Counted from the stretch's first letter, positions 9,789-18,686 are shown. The stretch: DNA of 64,000 nt from Arachidicoccus ginsenosidivorans (GCF_007971385.1 NZ_CP042434.1:4526001-4590000), one strand, 5' to 3'. Program-made: numbers and translations. The notes: a model not told the origin generated them from the letters alone.

Positions 9789-10901
9789 TTAAAATCCAGG
9801 AACTCGCATTAACTTATCGTTTTCAAAACGCACTCCGATTCCATCCATCATTTGCATCAGGCTTAGCCCTCCTTCAATGTCATTAAACTGATCAATTTGG
9901 TAGGCACCAGCCACCCTATCACTGAAATTAATGCTGATGAGTAGAATAAACATTCTCCTTGAATACAACTTTCCAAAAAACTGCATCGCTTTCGCCTAAA
10001 GGATTTTTTCTTAGTACGTATAGCCAATTGTCATCTGTTCGGTAAAAGTTTCAAAATTGAAATATCGGATTTTAAGCGTTATGCAGCCAGCTACTTTTCC
10101 TTCACTTCCTAGGTCAATAGAAAGTTCATCAACCACATTAGCTATAGCTTTTTTCTGCAATGACATATCAATCCTATCTCTTTCAAAAGTATTTTCTTTG
10201 CTCATAGTTTTTTGTTCACAATAGGCAATACTGGCGACTCGTCGACGCCATTTGCTTTTTTTCAGATTGTCATACCATTAGCTCCCAGTATTCTTTGCAT
10301 GGTATCTGGAGTCATTTCTTGAATAGTCTGGATTTTAGGAACACCCATATTACGAAGCTGTATATAGGTCTTCTCTCCCACCATTGGTATCTTACGAATT
10401 GATAGCAGCGCCAAAAACTGCTTTTCGACCCCGAAAGCCACTTTCCTTTCATTACAGAGTTTGGCTTCCCCTGTTGGTATCTTAGAGACTGTTTAATTAA
10501 CAGACAGTCCAAAAGATATCGGCAGTCCGGTTTCTTCAATAACTCTGTGCCGGAGTCCCTTTGCTAAACTCCAGCTACCGAAAAATTTATCCACCCCGGA
10601 AATATCAGGATAATGTTGATCTATACAGGCTTTCTCCGGTATTGGTGTTCTTTCCTCTATGATTTCGGTAACGATACGGGATTATTTACTGTACTCGTCC
10701 CGATCGCCCTTGCCAATAATTGCTTGCGGGCATTGCTGAATGTACCCAAAAGCGGCGCACTTCGTATGAACACGACGAGACCACCGCACGGTCGGAAGCT
10801 CCACAGACTAGGACAGGATTTCCAATCAGGGCGCTGTTGAACTACTGATCCACCGATACAATGGATGTATCCAAATCACAATGCACAATTTGTCGCTCCA
10901 T
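9789..10901 (-). pseudogene. dinB: DNA polymerase IV (DinB, Y-family) relic
   Basis: A Y-family translesion polymerase of about 365 codons can be traced end to end. It begins at ATG 10901 with ERQIVHCDLDTSIVSVDQ, where the catalytic-site region is already altered, then LIGNPVLVCGASDRAVVSSCSYEVRRF. Further on come LPISFGLSVN, VGEKTYIQLRNMGVPKIQTI, TPDTMQRILGANGMTI, MSKENTFERDRIDM, CITLKIRYFNFETFTEQM and a C-terminal FGKLYSRRMFILLI. Multiple independent lesions are present: TAG after VDQ, TGA replacing the Trp of the usual IWKKA motif, TAA and TAG before the last 65 codons, and several frameshifts. This is a genuine pseudogene. The dnaE-like relic follows immediately downstream. Confidence 0.8.
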
Positions 10902-11193
10902 AAAATTAATTTGGTATTATTAGCATTATTTGATTGGCTCCATAAGATTGGTCTATGGTGCGAGTTTTATAGATCCCTAAGCAAAAAAAGCCTTACTATC
11001 CGCAAAAGCAATGACAGTCTTATAGCATTTTATGCTATAGCATTTTCCATTAAACTAGTTCCTGCAGACAGCGACTTTGATTTAATTGGTAAACACTCTT
11101 CACTTAAATTTTGGCATAATTACTCATTGCCGTTTACCTCCTTCCGTAGCCAATAAATATTTAAAGCATTCACATAAAAGACAATAAAAAAAA
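10902..11193. other. Region upstream of the dinB relic, possible lost SOS repressor gene and operator
   Basis: On the minus strand a strong ribosome-binding site (GGAGGTAAACGGCA) precedes ATG at about 11127, but the frame (MSNYAKI) stops after seven codons, as if a gene start survives without its body. A palindrome, TATAGCAT-ttt-ATGCTATA, lies at 11021-11039 and is extended by a further overlapping TAGCAT. In intact cassettes a UmuD/LexA-like gene often precedes dinB; no such sequence can be read here. No other gene is visible. Confidence 0.35.
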
Positions 11194-11248
11194 GTAGTGT
11201 ATTGAATGTTGCATAGTGGCGCAGCCCTGCTTACATTCAATACACTAC
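11194..11248 (-). terminator. Intrinsic terminator after the PRTRC operon
   Basis: Perfect 16-bp inverted repeat (GTAGTGTATTGAATGT at 11194-11209, complement at 11233-11248). On the minus strand it is followed by an eight-T run. It lies about 100 bp after the thiF-like gene. Confidence 0.8.
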
Positions 11249-11257
11249 ACCGCTTTT

Positions 11258-11303
11258 GCTCCATTAACTGCCGCCCAAGGGACGGGGCGGCAGATAATGG
11301 AGC
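11258..11303. repeat. Second long hairpin next to the terminator
   Basis: Inverted repeat of 19 bp with one mismatch: GCTCCATTAACTGCCGCCC at 11258-11276 against 11285-11303, with an 8-nt loop. It is GC-rich and has no T-run on either strand, so it is not a classical terminator. Role unknown. Confidence 0.6.
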
Positions 11304-11346
11304 CGCCTAGATTTATGCATGAATTTCTAAGTTCACCCAGTCCATG

Positions 11347-12170
11347 TCAGGCAGGGTAAGACAGCGGTCTTATCTTGATAGGTAGTGTCCTGAAGTTTTT
11401 CAGGTTGTGAAAGAAGCCTTTATTTTCTATCATGCCATCCCTAAACAGGTTCCATAATAGGGAGCAACCCATTTCGGCGAGTGAGCCGTTTATATATAAG
11501 TCTTGATTTTGCAAGGCTTCCGCTAGTGAACAGGTGGAGGTATTATCTCCCTTTTCAGATTGCCATAGGAGATCATGATATTCCTCTGTGATAAAAGCGA
11601 GTTCTCCAACTGGAAGGTATTTGGTAGATTTGGGTTGTTCTATTTCTCCTACGGTAGCAAGAATTGCCTGCCCCGAATCTCTGCTATTGCCAAAATCAAG
11701 CCAATACAACGGCTCATCCCTTTGATGTTCAGCCACTGTTTTTATACATTTTATAATCTTGGCAATGTCAAAACGAGCCTTGACCGTATCTACACAACTA
11801 ATGTATATGTTGGCTGCCATCTCTTGCGTCAGGACACTATATGCATTCATCGTAAACTTCTGAGTTACCGCTTTCCAGTTAGTCCCGAAGAAACGATTAC
11901 AGCGATTAATTAATGCAGCGGCCTTATAAAGACCAGTTTCGCTTCTGGAAAATCTCTGGCGTCCGAAATTAGCTATTTTTATAATATCATCATCAAATAG
12001 CGTTACTTGTACCCCTCCATGCCCCAATGCGGTTAATGCCTCGTTCATGGTGGCAAGTTCTGTCAGAACCCTGTTCCCTGTCCCCCCGCCCCAATTAAAC
12101 ATACTTTAATGGGATTGGTCGGGCTGATTAAATACTCGTGTATAAAGTGTACTGCTTTTAACTTATTCAT
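11347..12170 (-). CDS. PRTRC system ThiF family protein, one frameshift near the N-terminus
   Basis: ThiF/E1-like adenylating-fold protein of the PRTRC (ParB-related, ThiF-related cassette) system. The natural start is ATG 12170 (MNKLKAVHFIHEYL...), overlapping the stop of protein B as ATGA. The nucleotide-binding loop should read VCLIGAGGTGNRVL, but a G6 run (minus strand) at 12082-12087 lacks one G, so the open part begins artificially at GGGTGNRVLTELA. Downstream features fit the family: ALGHGGVQVTLFDDDIIKIANFGRQRF, INRCNRFFGTNWKA, EMGCSLLWNLFRDG. Repaired length is about 274 aa. The cassette travels on plasmids and integrative elements; its biochemical role is unknown. Confidence 0.85.
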
Positions 12171-12889
12171 AGAATATCTTTTATAATTAATCCATTCGGC
12201 TTTAATGTAGTGTTGGGGAACTTATTTCCTTTGTCCATCAATCCCTGCCATAATTGAACAATATTAGTTTTAGTAGCATACCCGTATATCGAATGGCTAA
12301 AATAAGAATTGAAAAAGTACAGCTCCCACCCTGCAATAAAATCCTCCAATCCAATGTCCGGTGCTATATCAATCCCAACATTGCCCATACAGACACTGCC
12401 CGATTCATAGATATTGAAAAATGGTGCATGAAACAACGCTGTATTTTCAGTGGCTTTAACATTTTCATTCAGAGCGTATAGGAACAGTTCGTTTCTATTG
12501 GCTTTCCAGATAAGGGCAGGTATATTGGCCTTACCACTACGGATGCCAAGGCTTTCTTTAAAGAATAATCTGTTATTTCGTTGCCTTGTCTGCCAAATGA
12601 CAAAACCTTCTTCCTCTGGGTTAATATATAATACACTTTCGGGCAACAGGCCTTTAGGCTTTAAAAAGGCATGACGCAATTTATTGGATGAATTTAATAG
12701 CATTGCCAGTCTGCAACTTTCCTTAACAGACAATGGTTTAGCATTTAGCGGTGTCCCATCGTTTCCAATATCGAATGCTTCAATATAAAATTCTTTATTG
12801 CAAATCTGCTCAGTCGCATAAAATACAAGTGCTTTTTGAGGGATATATAGTTTTCCAAAATCCGTGGTGATATCAATTAGATTTTCCAT
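12167..12889 (-). CDS. PRTRC system protein B
   Basis: 240-aa cytoplasmic protein matching the B component of PRTRC cassettes, recognisable by LNAKPLSVKESCRLAMLLN, the central IPALIWKANRNELFLYAL and the late CMGNVGIDI segment. Its function is unknown. The start at 12889 overlaps the end of the preceding large protein by 13 bp, and its stop overlaps the ThiF start by four bases (ATGA), so the genes are very likely translationally coupled. The frame is intact. Confidence 0.82.
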   Translation of the reverse strand: MENLIDITTDFGKLYIPQKALVFYATEQICNKEFYIEAFDIGNDGTPLNAKPLSVKESCRLAMLLNSSNKLRHAFLKPKGLLPESVLYINPEEEGFVIWQTRQRNNRLFFKESLGIRSGKANIPALIWKANRNELFLYALNENVKATENTALFHAPFFNIYESGSVCMGNVGIDIAPDIGLEDFIAGWELYFFNSYFSHSIYGYATKTNIVQLWQGLMDKGNKFPNTTLKPNGLIIKDIL

Positions 12890-14021
12890 TCTTCTATTTC
12901 ATTTATAAGCTTTGATAATTTTATGATTAACCTGAAGATGCTCCTTTCATAATCAAGCGAAGGGAATAGTCCTTTGAATGGTTTGTCGAAAATATTTATT
13001 ATTTCCGGTTCCAGTACTCCGGCGTAGTTACTTAGTTCTTCATTTATAGAGCGATTTAGGTCTTCCCAAAGGTATCCTTTCGTAGTAGCAACAAACGATA
13101 TGTAAGTATCCGGGCTTCCCTTATCATCGTAGTCATCTTCGTTAAATGTAATATGTTGGAAAATTGAATTATTTGGAAAAGTTTTGCAAATTTCATGAGC
13201 TTCTTTAGCCAGTATTAAGCACTTCTGTTCGAAAAGATTGTTTACTTTAATTTTCGAAGTGGTGTCTTTATAATTTTCAATAAGATAATTGTTCTCCATT
13301 TTCCTAGACATGATATCACCAATTACTCGGGTCTGCCGAAGCTCGCTTCGCATTTTTTCAATATCAATTTCCTCGCCTTCATCAAATAGAGAATACCAGT
13401 ACTCTTCAATCGATTCATAGTAATCTTGAATACAACAGTTTCTAGTATACATGGGTATGCCCGCTTTTCGGTATAAGTCTGCGCAAATCATTAATAATAA
13501 TTGTCCACATTTTCTTTTACCCTTTGTTTTCAGCATTAAATATATTGGTACAATGGGAATATAATAAAGTGTTTGACCGGTATCGACGCTTTCATAAGTT
13601 GCAAGGTGAATATCATTGGTCTTTGTATTTTTAACAATACGAAGGTTTAAATTTCCATTTATCCGCCTCAGCTTTCCCTGGATATCCCAATGTGCCGCTA
13701 AGATATTATAGGGAAACTCCTTCCCTTCTGTATTCAAGATTTCGATCTGAAATTTCTCACCGATAAATGATAAGGATTGTATTAGACTGGCTTCACACGC
13801 TTTTACAATGCCATTATTTTTCGGAGTGAATAATGGCAGGAACCGATTTTTCATAAAATCATCGGAAGCATGGATATTGGAACAGGTTTTAGGGTGTCCT
13901 TCTTTATCCCGTTTCCTTCCTGCAACCTGTTTAAGCTTTTCGCCCATTTTGACAACTGTTGATGAAGTTCCCATTGCTTCTTATTTTTAGTGGGTTTGAT
14001 GATGAATGTTCTATTTTTCAT
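12877..14021 (-). CDS. Large PRTRC-locus protein (F-like position), one frameshift
   Basis: Protein of about 381 aa lying between PRTRC C and B, where a poorly characterised large component is found in Bacteroidota cassettes; it may correspond to PRTRC protein F, but I cannot confirm this by eye. The better start is ATG 14021 (MKNRTFIIKPTKNKKQWEL), 12 bp after protein C. Its frame joins the main frame if one T is added to the T4 run (minus strand) at 13855-13858, giving MLPMIFMKNRFLPLF. The apparent in-frame start at 13974 (MGTSSTVV) is an artefact of that frameshift. Visible features: KGKRKCGQLLLMICADLYRKAGIPMY, an acidic segment FDEGEEIDIEKM, and a Lys/Glu-rich C-terminus. No catalytic motif is recognised. 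Confidence 0.6.
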
Positions 14022-14032
14022 TGTTACCTAGT

Positions 14033-14251
14033 TTATCCCTTAGTTCCGAGTACGGATTCAAATTTATATTCCAGTTTGTCATTATTTATCTTGCCACTTG
14101 ATACTTTGGCTGTAACCAGTATATCGTAGGTATTCGAGTAGAAATTGAGGACTGCTTCTGGGCTGAGCTTACTGTCAGGATCTGGTAATGAAATCTCTAC
14201 CCCATTATCCTTGAAAATGAATATTCTTTCTAAAAGTGTTGCAATTGACAT
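14033..14251 (-). CDS. PRTRC system protein C
   Basis: 72-aa small protein with the C-component pattern: short N-terminal helix, RIFIFKDNGVEISLPDPD, SPEAVLNFYSNTYDILVTAKV. It lies 25 bp after protein E and 12 bp before the natural start of the large protein, within one operon. Frame intact; function unknown. Confidence 0.82.
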   Translation of the reverse strand: MSIATLLERIFIFKDNGVEISLPDPDSKLSPEAVLNFYSNTYDILVTAKVSSGKINNDKLEYKFESVLGTKG

Positions 14252-14275
14252 AATAATATATTTTAATTTTTGTAA

Positions 14276-14799
14276 TTATTTTTCTTTATTGGCAAATATT
14301 TCAGGGGCGAATTTTTCGGTAATACTGCTTTTTAGTTTCCTCAAATCATCTGAATGCTCCGGAAAATCTGTTGGGTTTTGAACTTTGAGCCACGCCTGTT
14401 TAAATTTTCCCTCTTTCTCCAGTTCTTCCACTTTTTTTAAGGCTTCTTCATATTCTTAAGCTTATCTACCTGCTGCTTCTTTTGCTGTTCAATTTTCCCC
14501 GTCTCCATTTGGGAGTGCTTTTGAGCTTCTTCTCTTTGTTTTAGATAATGCTCCATACTACTGAAGAGCTTTGCAGTATCAGGAATAACACTGTTCAGAT
14601 CTGCAAAGAAACTCCCGTCTATTTCTGCGGCAACCTTATCTGAAAATACAAGCGGAGGCACCATCTTTCTTGCAGTATCTCCACAATTATCATTTTTAAA
14701 GACTACAGAAACAGTCATCCTTTCGGGCTTGCTTTGTCGTATGCAAATAATCCAATCGCCTTGAACCTGCATAGCATTTATATTTTGAAAAAAATCCAT
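14276..14799 (-). CDS. PRTRC system protein E, one frameshift
   Basis: First gene of the PRTRC operon, about 174 aa after repair. It starts MDFFQNINAMQVQGDWIICI and contains KMVPPLVFSDKVAAEIDGSFF, as in Bacteroidota PRTRC E proteins. The open frame stops at 14437 after KLKNMKKP. Adding one A at 14456-14457 (minus strand AA) instead gives KLKEYEEALKKVEELEKEGK and ends EIFANKEK at 14276, a coherent charged helical tail. A homopolymer error is the simplest explanation. Function unknown. Confidence 0.72.
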
Positions 14800-14856
14800 C
14801 TTGTATAATTTAAAATTTTAATTACGATTGTTTTAAATTCTGCTACCTCCTTGTTT

Positions 14857-15111
14857 TTATTCGTTCTTATAAAACCAAGCCAATAGTAGTGCAGTGCCAG
14901 ATATAATAAGAATATAAGCTATCAGCTGACCTATCCATTCGATAATAGTTGATACTATAGCTACCCAGTAAATTGAATACTGTTGCAAGCCACCTGCTCC
15001 CCTTCGGTAAAATCTTCTTTTGCCGATATAATAGCGAACGGCTAGCCCCATTATAGTAATTAAAGAGCAATATAATTTGGAAGATTTTATATGATTAAGA
15101 AAATTATACAT
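14857..15111 (-). CDS. Small membrane protein of Bacteroidota mobile elements
   Basis: 84-aa protein with the conserved core GLAVRYYIGKRRFYRRGAGGLQQ between two hydrophobic segments (residues 15-25 and 50-80). Similar small proteins occur in Bacteroidota PRTRC and conjugative-element loci and are often mis-labelled as molybdenum ABC transporter permeases; nothing here supports transport. It lies directly upstream of PRTRC protein E in the same direction. Function unknown. Confidence 0.55.
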   Translation of the reverse strand: MYNFLNHIKSSKLYCSLITIMGLAVRYYIGKRRFYRRGAGGLQQYSIYWVAIVSTIIEWIGQLIAYILIISGTALLLAWFYKNE

Positions 15112-15578
15112 ATTTGAGAAGTTTAATTAAATGATTAATTTCTGTATTTTATTATATAGATCTGTCCAGTATTTCAATAACTTTCCATCAAATTACCGTA
15201 ATGACCGATTATCATGGTAGTAGCTGATAGATTTCACTATCTGTGATAGGAATTTTGATAGGTCTTCTTTTTCTATGTAGTTACCATTGATGTCCGTTAG
15301 ATTCTTGACTGATGATTTTTATAAATGCTTCATGCATTTATATACCTAAATGAATACTAATTGATTATTTTAGATTTTTAAATAAGTACTCTCCCTTATT
15401 TTTTTTATGGAAATAATAGCGGAATAGGGGCAAAACTCCATATTGATCACCTTATTAATTGCACCTAAAAGACCTGTAAGGGATACGACAATTACTTTTT
15501 TATTTCCATTATCGTGTTTCAATTTGAAGATTTACTCTGTTACTGTTATCATGGCTAAAGTTTATTGAATAAGAAATA
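15112..15578. other. AT-rich intergenic region
   Basis: About 470 bp with no ORF, tRNA or strong repeat that I can see on either strand. The promoter for the PRTRC operon presumably lies at the left end, but no TAnnTTTG box stands out. Confidence 0.4.
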
Positions 15579-15604
15579 TTGCAGCCGCCTTGTCAACGGC
15601 TGCA
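15579..15604 (-). terminator. Terminator after the DUF932 gene
   Basis: TTGCAGCCG/CGGCTGCAA inverted repeat (9 bp) with an 8-nt loop, just after the stop of the DUF932 gene. On the minus strand it is followed by ATATTTCTT, a weak T-tract. Confidence 0.55.
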
Positions 15605-15613
15605 ATAAAACAT

Positions 15614-16684
15614 TTAATTTAATTTTAGTATCTGCTCGCCGTTTGTATGAAACGAATCACATATATTAAAGGCTGTTTGTGTTTTAGAGGATGCTGTTCC
15701 CCCATATATAATGGACTTCGTTTTTTGTTCACTATCTGAATAGTTGTGTACATTTTGAAAATAGCCAGTGATACTATTATAGGCTCCGAATAGCGTACCT
15801 TTTGTGGTTTCGAGTTGCTGCGTATCGCTCATCATGGCATACATAAAGGCATCACTACATTGATTCTTATATTGCGTGGATACCTCGTCATAATTTCCCT
15901 TTTGTATCTTGTCAATCGTTTCCTTATTGGGAGCAAGTGCCATCTCAATAAGCCTTTTCACTTCTCCATCGGTTATCCTGACCTTCGCCCAACTATTAAA
16001 TGTGCCTTCTAATTGTTCGCTAAGCTCATTGGAGATGCCTATTATCTTGTGTGCCTGTTCCAACCGCTGCTTAACATTACTCGTATGTTTAATGCGGACT
16101 ACATTAGATAATTTACGCATCGCTGAATTTAAGGTATTCTGGCATACCACCCGTACGGGCGTAAATGCTGCAGTTATGCTGCCGCTTCCATCGTGGGTGG
16201 TCGTTAGAAATAGATATTTTTCTATAAAATCATCCTTGCCAACTTTTATATAATCAGGCAGTTTTGCGGTAATGAAAATCCTTTCTCCGTTGCCTAGCGT
16301 CCCCGCTGTTTCATAGTGGATATCCTTTCTGTCCTGCACCAAATCGTCGAAGAAATTGAAAGCATCCTTGTTTTGTACAATTTGGTAGTCTTTGCCCACC
16401 ACTCCAAGTATGGTATTGGTGTCGGTGCGAACTGTGGCAAAATTATTGGGTACACTTATAGAGATCTGTCCTACAATTTCTCCGTTGGCATCGATACCCA
16501 TTGCGGCGCTTTGACAAAGCAAGGGAGATTTTATTACCGCATAGTCAAGTCCAGCGTATTTTATTGCTTCTGCACTGGTAGGATAGTCACTGATTGTCTG
16601 GCCTAAATTGTGCCACGGTTTTTCTTTTACACTAAAAAAACTGTGCTTACCCGTTACGTTATTAAAATTTATATTGTGCGACAT
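15614..16684 (-). CDS. DUF932 domain protein (phage/plasmid-like)
   Basis: 356-aa protein with the DUF932 hallmarks: HSFFSVKEKPWHNLGQTI near residue 14, KDYQIVQNKDAFNFFDDL near residue 100, FLTTTHDGSGSITAAFTPVRVVCQNTL near residue 170, then a helical C-terminal part. The family is widespread on plasmids, phages and conjugative elements; its function is not known. The intact frame and its own terminator contrast with the damaged genes nearby. It sits about 280 bp downstream of the GC-rich structured element. Confidence 0.85.
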   Translation of the reverse strand: MSHNINFNNVTGKHSFFSVKEKPWHNLGQTISDYPTSAEAIKYAGLDYAVIKSPLLCQSAAMGIDANGEIVGQISISVPNNFATVRTDTNTILGVVGKDYQIVQNKDAFNFFDDLVQDRKDIHYETAGTLGNGERIFITAKLPDYIKVGKDDFIEKYLFLTTTHDGSGSITAAFTPVRVVCQNTLNSAMRKLSNVVRIKHTSNVKQRLEQAHKIIGISNELSEQLEGTFNSWAKVRITDGEVKRLIEMALAPNKETIDKIQKGNYDEVSTQYKNQCSDAFMYAMMSDTQQLETTKGTLFGAYNSITGYFQNVHNYSDSEQKTKSIIYGGTASSKTQTAFNICDSFHTNGEQILKLN

Positions 16685-16723
16685 AAAAATAATTTTTTAA
16701 ATAATTGGAATAATACTAAATAA

Positions 16724-16948
16724 CTAATGCTGTGAAGTGCCATATAGATTTAAGTAACCCATCGCCAACACCATTGCAAGTAACAAGCTCCTTAAGTATT
16801 GCATTTTAGGCTCGTAACCTATCCCCATCCGGATCACATGATCATCCGCCCCGTTTTTTTCTTTTTCAACAGCCCAATATTTCATTATTAGTGGCCATGA
16901 CGCAGGGTACTTGTTTTTAGTGGACGGTATGTATGGTGACATTTTCAT
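16724..16948 (-). CDS. Hypothetical small protein
   Basis: 74-aa reading frame from ATG 16948 (MKMSPYIPSTKNKYPASW), preceded by GGGAAAA, ending with a hydrophobic segment MQYLRSLLLAMVLAMGYLNLYG that could be membrane-inserted. The frame extends further upstream to 17071, but that part lies inside the structured GC-rich element and reads as low-complexity Pro/Leu/Arg, so it is unlikely to be translated. Not recognised; may be spurious. Confidence 0.3.
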   Translation of the reverse strand: MKMSPYIPSTKNKYPASWPLIMKYWAVEKEKNGADDHVIRMGIGYEPKMQYLRSLLLAMVLAMGYLNLYGTSQH

Positions 16949-16963
16949 TTTTCCCGATTTTGG

Positions 16964-17099
16964 AACAAAAATGTACGCCGGTGCGGCTGGTGGCGCCAAC
17001 AACCGTGGAAAAAGCGGACTGAGCGACCGCAGGGAGCGAGGGAGCATTTGCCGCGAAAGTGTTGGCGTCACGAATACCGCCGACGTATTTTTGTGGAAA
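16964..17099. ncRNA. GC-rich, strongly self-complementary element (candidate structured RNA or DNA site)
   Basis: A GC-rich island in AT-rich DNA. Its outer ends pair (AAAAAT...ACG...CGG against CCGCCGACGTATTTTT). A 10-bp arm GGCGCCAACA pairs with TGTTGGCGTC (one G-U), and an inner GCGG...CCGC hairpin surrounds ACTGAGCGA. Either strand could be the active one. It could be a leader RNA, an origin of transfer or a replication site of the element. No known Rfam-type family is recognised. Confidence 0.45.
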
Positions 17100-17336
17100 T
17101 AATATCGGGAATAGAAAATGGCACGCTAGTATACCCGTCTCAAAACGAATGGACGATGAAATGGCTATTATATGAAGTTTGTGGTTTGTGGAAAGATATC
17201 AAGTTCAAAACAAATCGAATCTTAAATAAATGTAAAATTACGTGACTAATCTTGACTGAGCTTACTCGTTAGTTGGTCTTTGACACTTACATGGCCTTTT
17301 TTTGCTCTATTGTTGATAATTTATTAATTTCACCCT

Positions 17337-17579
17337 ATGAATAACAGTTATTTGTATATATTGGCAGTTCGTATAAATGGCGATGAATTCATCGCTAACT
17401 TTTCAATGGGAAATAAGGTTTATCCTGTTCACTATTTTACATTGGAAGAGGCAAAGGCTCTTTTTGACCTATTTTATAAAATTTTGGCAGCTGGCCCAGG
17501 TCAAAATACGCCGGTGTTTGCCAAACACTTTGAAAAATGGCAGTATTCCAACCAGTTTATATCAAATTACCTCAGTTAA
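17337..17579 (+). CDS. Hypothetical protein
   Basis: 80-aa protein starting MNNSYLYILAVRINGDEFIAN and ending YSNQFISNYLS. It contains a compact helical segment (FTLEEAKALFDLFYKILAAG) and has no signal peptide. It overlaps the next gene by 43 bp in another frame, which could be translational coupling or a frameshifted single gene. Not recognised. Confidence 0.45.
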   Translation: MNNSYLYILAVRINGDEFIANFSMGNKVYPVHYFTLEEAKALFDLFYKILAAGPGQNTPVFAKHFEKWQYSNQFISNYLS

Positions 17580-17872
17580 AATCAATTGATATTATTACTG
17601 AGGCAAGGGCAGATGATGATTTGCTGACATTTGATGAGATTTCTTTACTACCTCAGCCATTAAGTTATTTTAAAGTAAAGCGGGGATTTATAAAAAAATA
17701 TTTAGCCCTTGATCTATTAAAGGATATTGAATCCATTGAATCCGTTGGTCCTGACGGTAAGATTATTATTAATCAATTTAATGTCAGAGATCTATCAAAT
17801 GGAAAGCCATCCGATGATTCTTATATAGAGCGAGACCCAGATGAAATTCTCAGAAAACGGGGGTTGCTTTAA
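17537..17872 (+). CDS. Hypothetical protein
   Basis: 111-aa acidic protein starting MAVFQPVYIKLPQLKSIDII; later LLTFDEISLLPQPLSYFKVKRGF and a C-terminal YIERDPDEILRKRGLL. The start overlaps the preceding gene by 43 bp. Not recognised. The two frames both look coding across the overlap, so two coupled genes are slightly preferred over one broken gene. Confidence 0.45.
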   Translation: MAVFQPVYIKLPQLKSIDIITEARADDDLLTFDEISLLPQPLSYFKVKRGFIKKYLALDLLKDIESIESVGPDGKIIINQFNVRDLSNGKPSDDSYIERDPDEILRKRGLL

Positions 17873-17959
17873 TGGAATAATGCAATCTTTTAATCAATTG
17901 CCATCAATGGCTGTATTGGTTAATTTTGGTTACTTATGGGCAGCCTTCGATTTCAAATA

Positions 17960-18007
17960 TTTGGCCTTAATTAAATTAACTTGAAGCTTGATTTTATTAA
18001 GGCCAAA
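17960..18007. terminator. Bidirectional terminator
   Basis: TTTGGCCTTAAT at 17960-17971 pairs perfectly with ATTAAGGCCAAA at 17996-18007, between the convergent genes ending at 17872 and 18021. Confidence 0.6.
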
Positions 18008-18020
18008 TTGATTGGATTCT

Positions 18021-18686
18021 TTAATTTTCTATTTTGTTTAGGAAATCGTTTAATTTTTTTAGATCTCTATGTATATAATATTTGTTGCTTAATAGAAGTA
18101 GCAATTTAGACGGTGCTTTGGTCAGACGTTCACCACACCGGCAAAAAATAACTAAACATACAAACATACACAGATTGTATGTAAAACTTTGTATGGAATC
18201 GTATTTAGTAAAAACAGGGCTTATTGCACAGCAGAATAGTTGAAGAATAAGTGCTTTTGATTTTAATTGTTCCTTTAGATTCCAAGCTGATAGTTTTCTA
18301 ATTTGTTTTCTGAGGCTTTTCTTATAACGCTTTAATGCACTTTTGTCTGAGAGTCCCAATGGGAACAACAATTTATAGACGGTCTCATATTGCCATTCCT
18401 TGAAGTCATCAATCTCGTGCACCTTGTAAAATATTTCTTTTATGACGGTTACGCTTTGCTGGTATTTATAGATTAAATAATGAGTAATGAAAATTGGTAC
18501 GAAAGTTAAATAAGCCAAATTTTCGATGTAAATCCAGGACAGGACGTTGAGTACTACAGCTAATGCCGAAAGCCCGACTAATGAAATTTCAAGGATTTGA
18601 CGCTTTCTTCTTGGGATTCTTTTTACAATTCTGTTTTTTAAAGAATTGATTTCCAGATGGTGGCGGATTGGAATAATTTGTTCCAT
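18021..18686 (-). CDS. Hypothetical membrane protein
   Basis: 221-aa basic protein. After a cytoplasmic Arg/Lys-rich stretch (LKNRIVKRIPRRKRQ, residues 16-30) there are two hydrophobic segments (about 35-75) and one more near 165-190 (YNLCMFVCLVIFCRCG). The middle contains a charged helical region (LKRYKKSLRKQIRKLSAW). Not recognised. It is on the opposite strand to its neighbours and may be cargo of the integrated element. Confidence 0.5.
   Translation of the reverse strand: MEQIIPIRHHLEINSLKNRIVKRIPRRKRQILEISLVGLSALAVVLNVLSWIYIENLAYLTFVPIFITHYLIYKYQQSVTVIKEIFYKVHEIDDFKEWQYETVYKLLFPLGLSDKSALKRYKKSLRKQIRKLSAWNLKEQLKSKALILQLFCCAISPVFTKYDSIQSFTYNLCMFVCLVIFCRCGERLTKAPSKLLLLLSNKYYIHRDLKKLNDFLNKIEN

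Noticed and set aside
10613..11156. Plus-strand ORFs opposite the dinB relic
   Set aside because: The minus strand clearly encodes dinB fragments in the first part; the plus-strand readings are shadows.
16949..17071. Upstream extension of the 16724-16948 ORF
   Set aside because: Reads Pro/Leu/Arg low complexity and coincides with the self-complementary GC-rich element.
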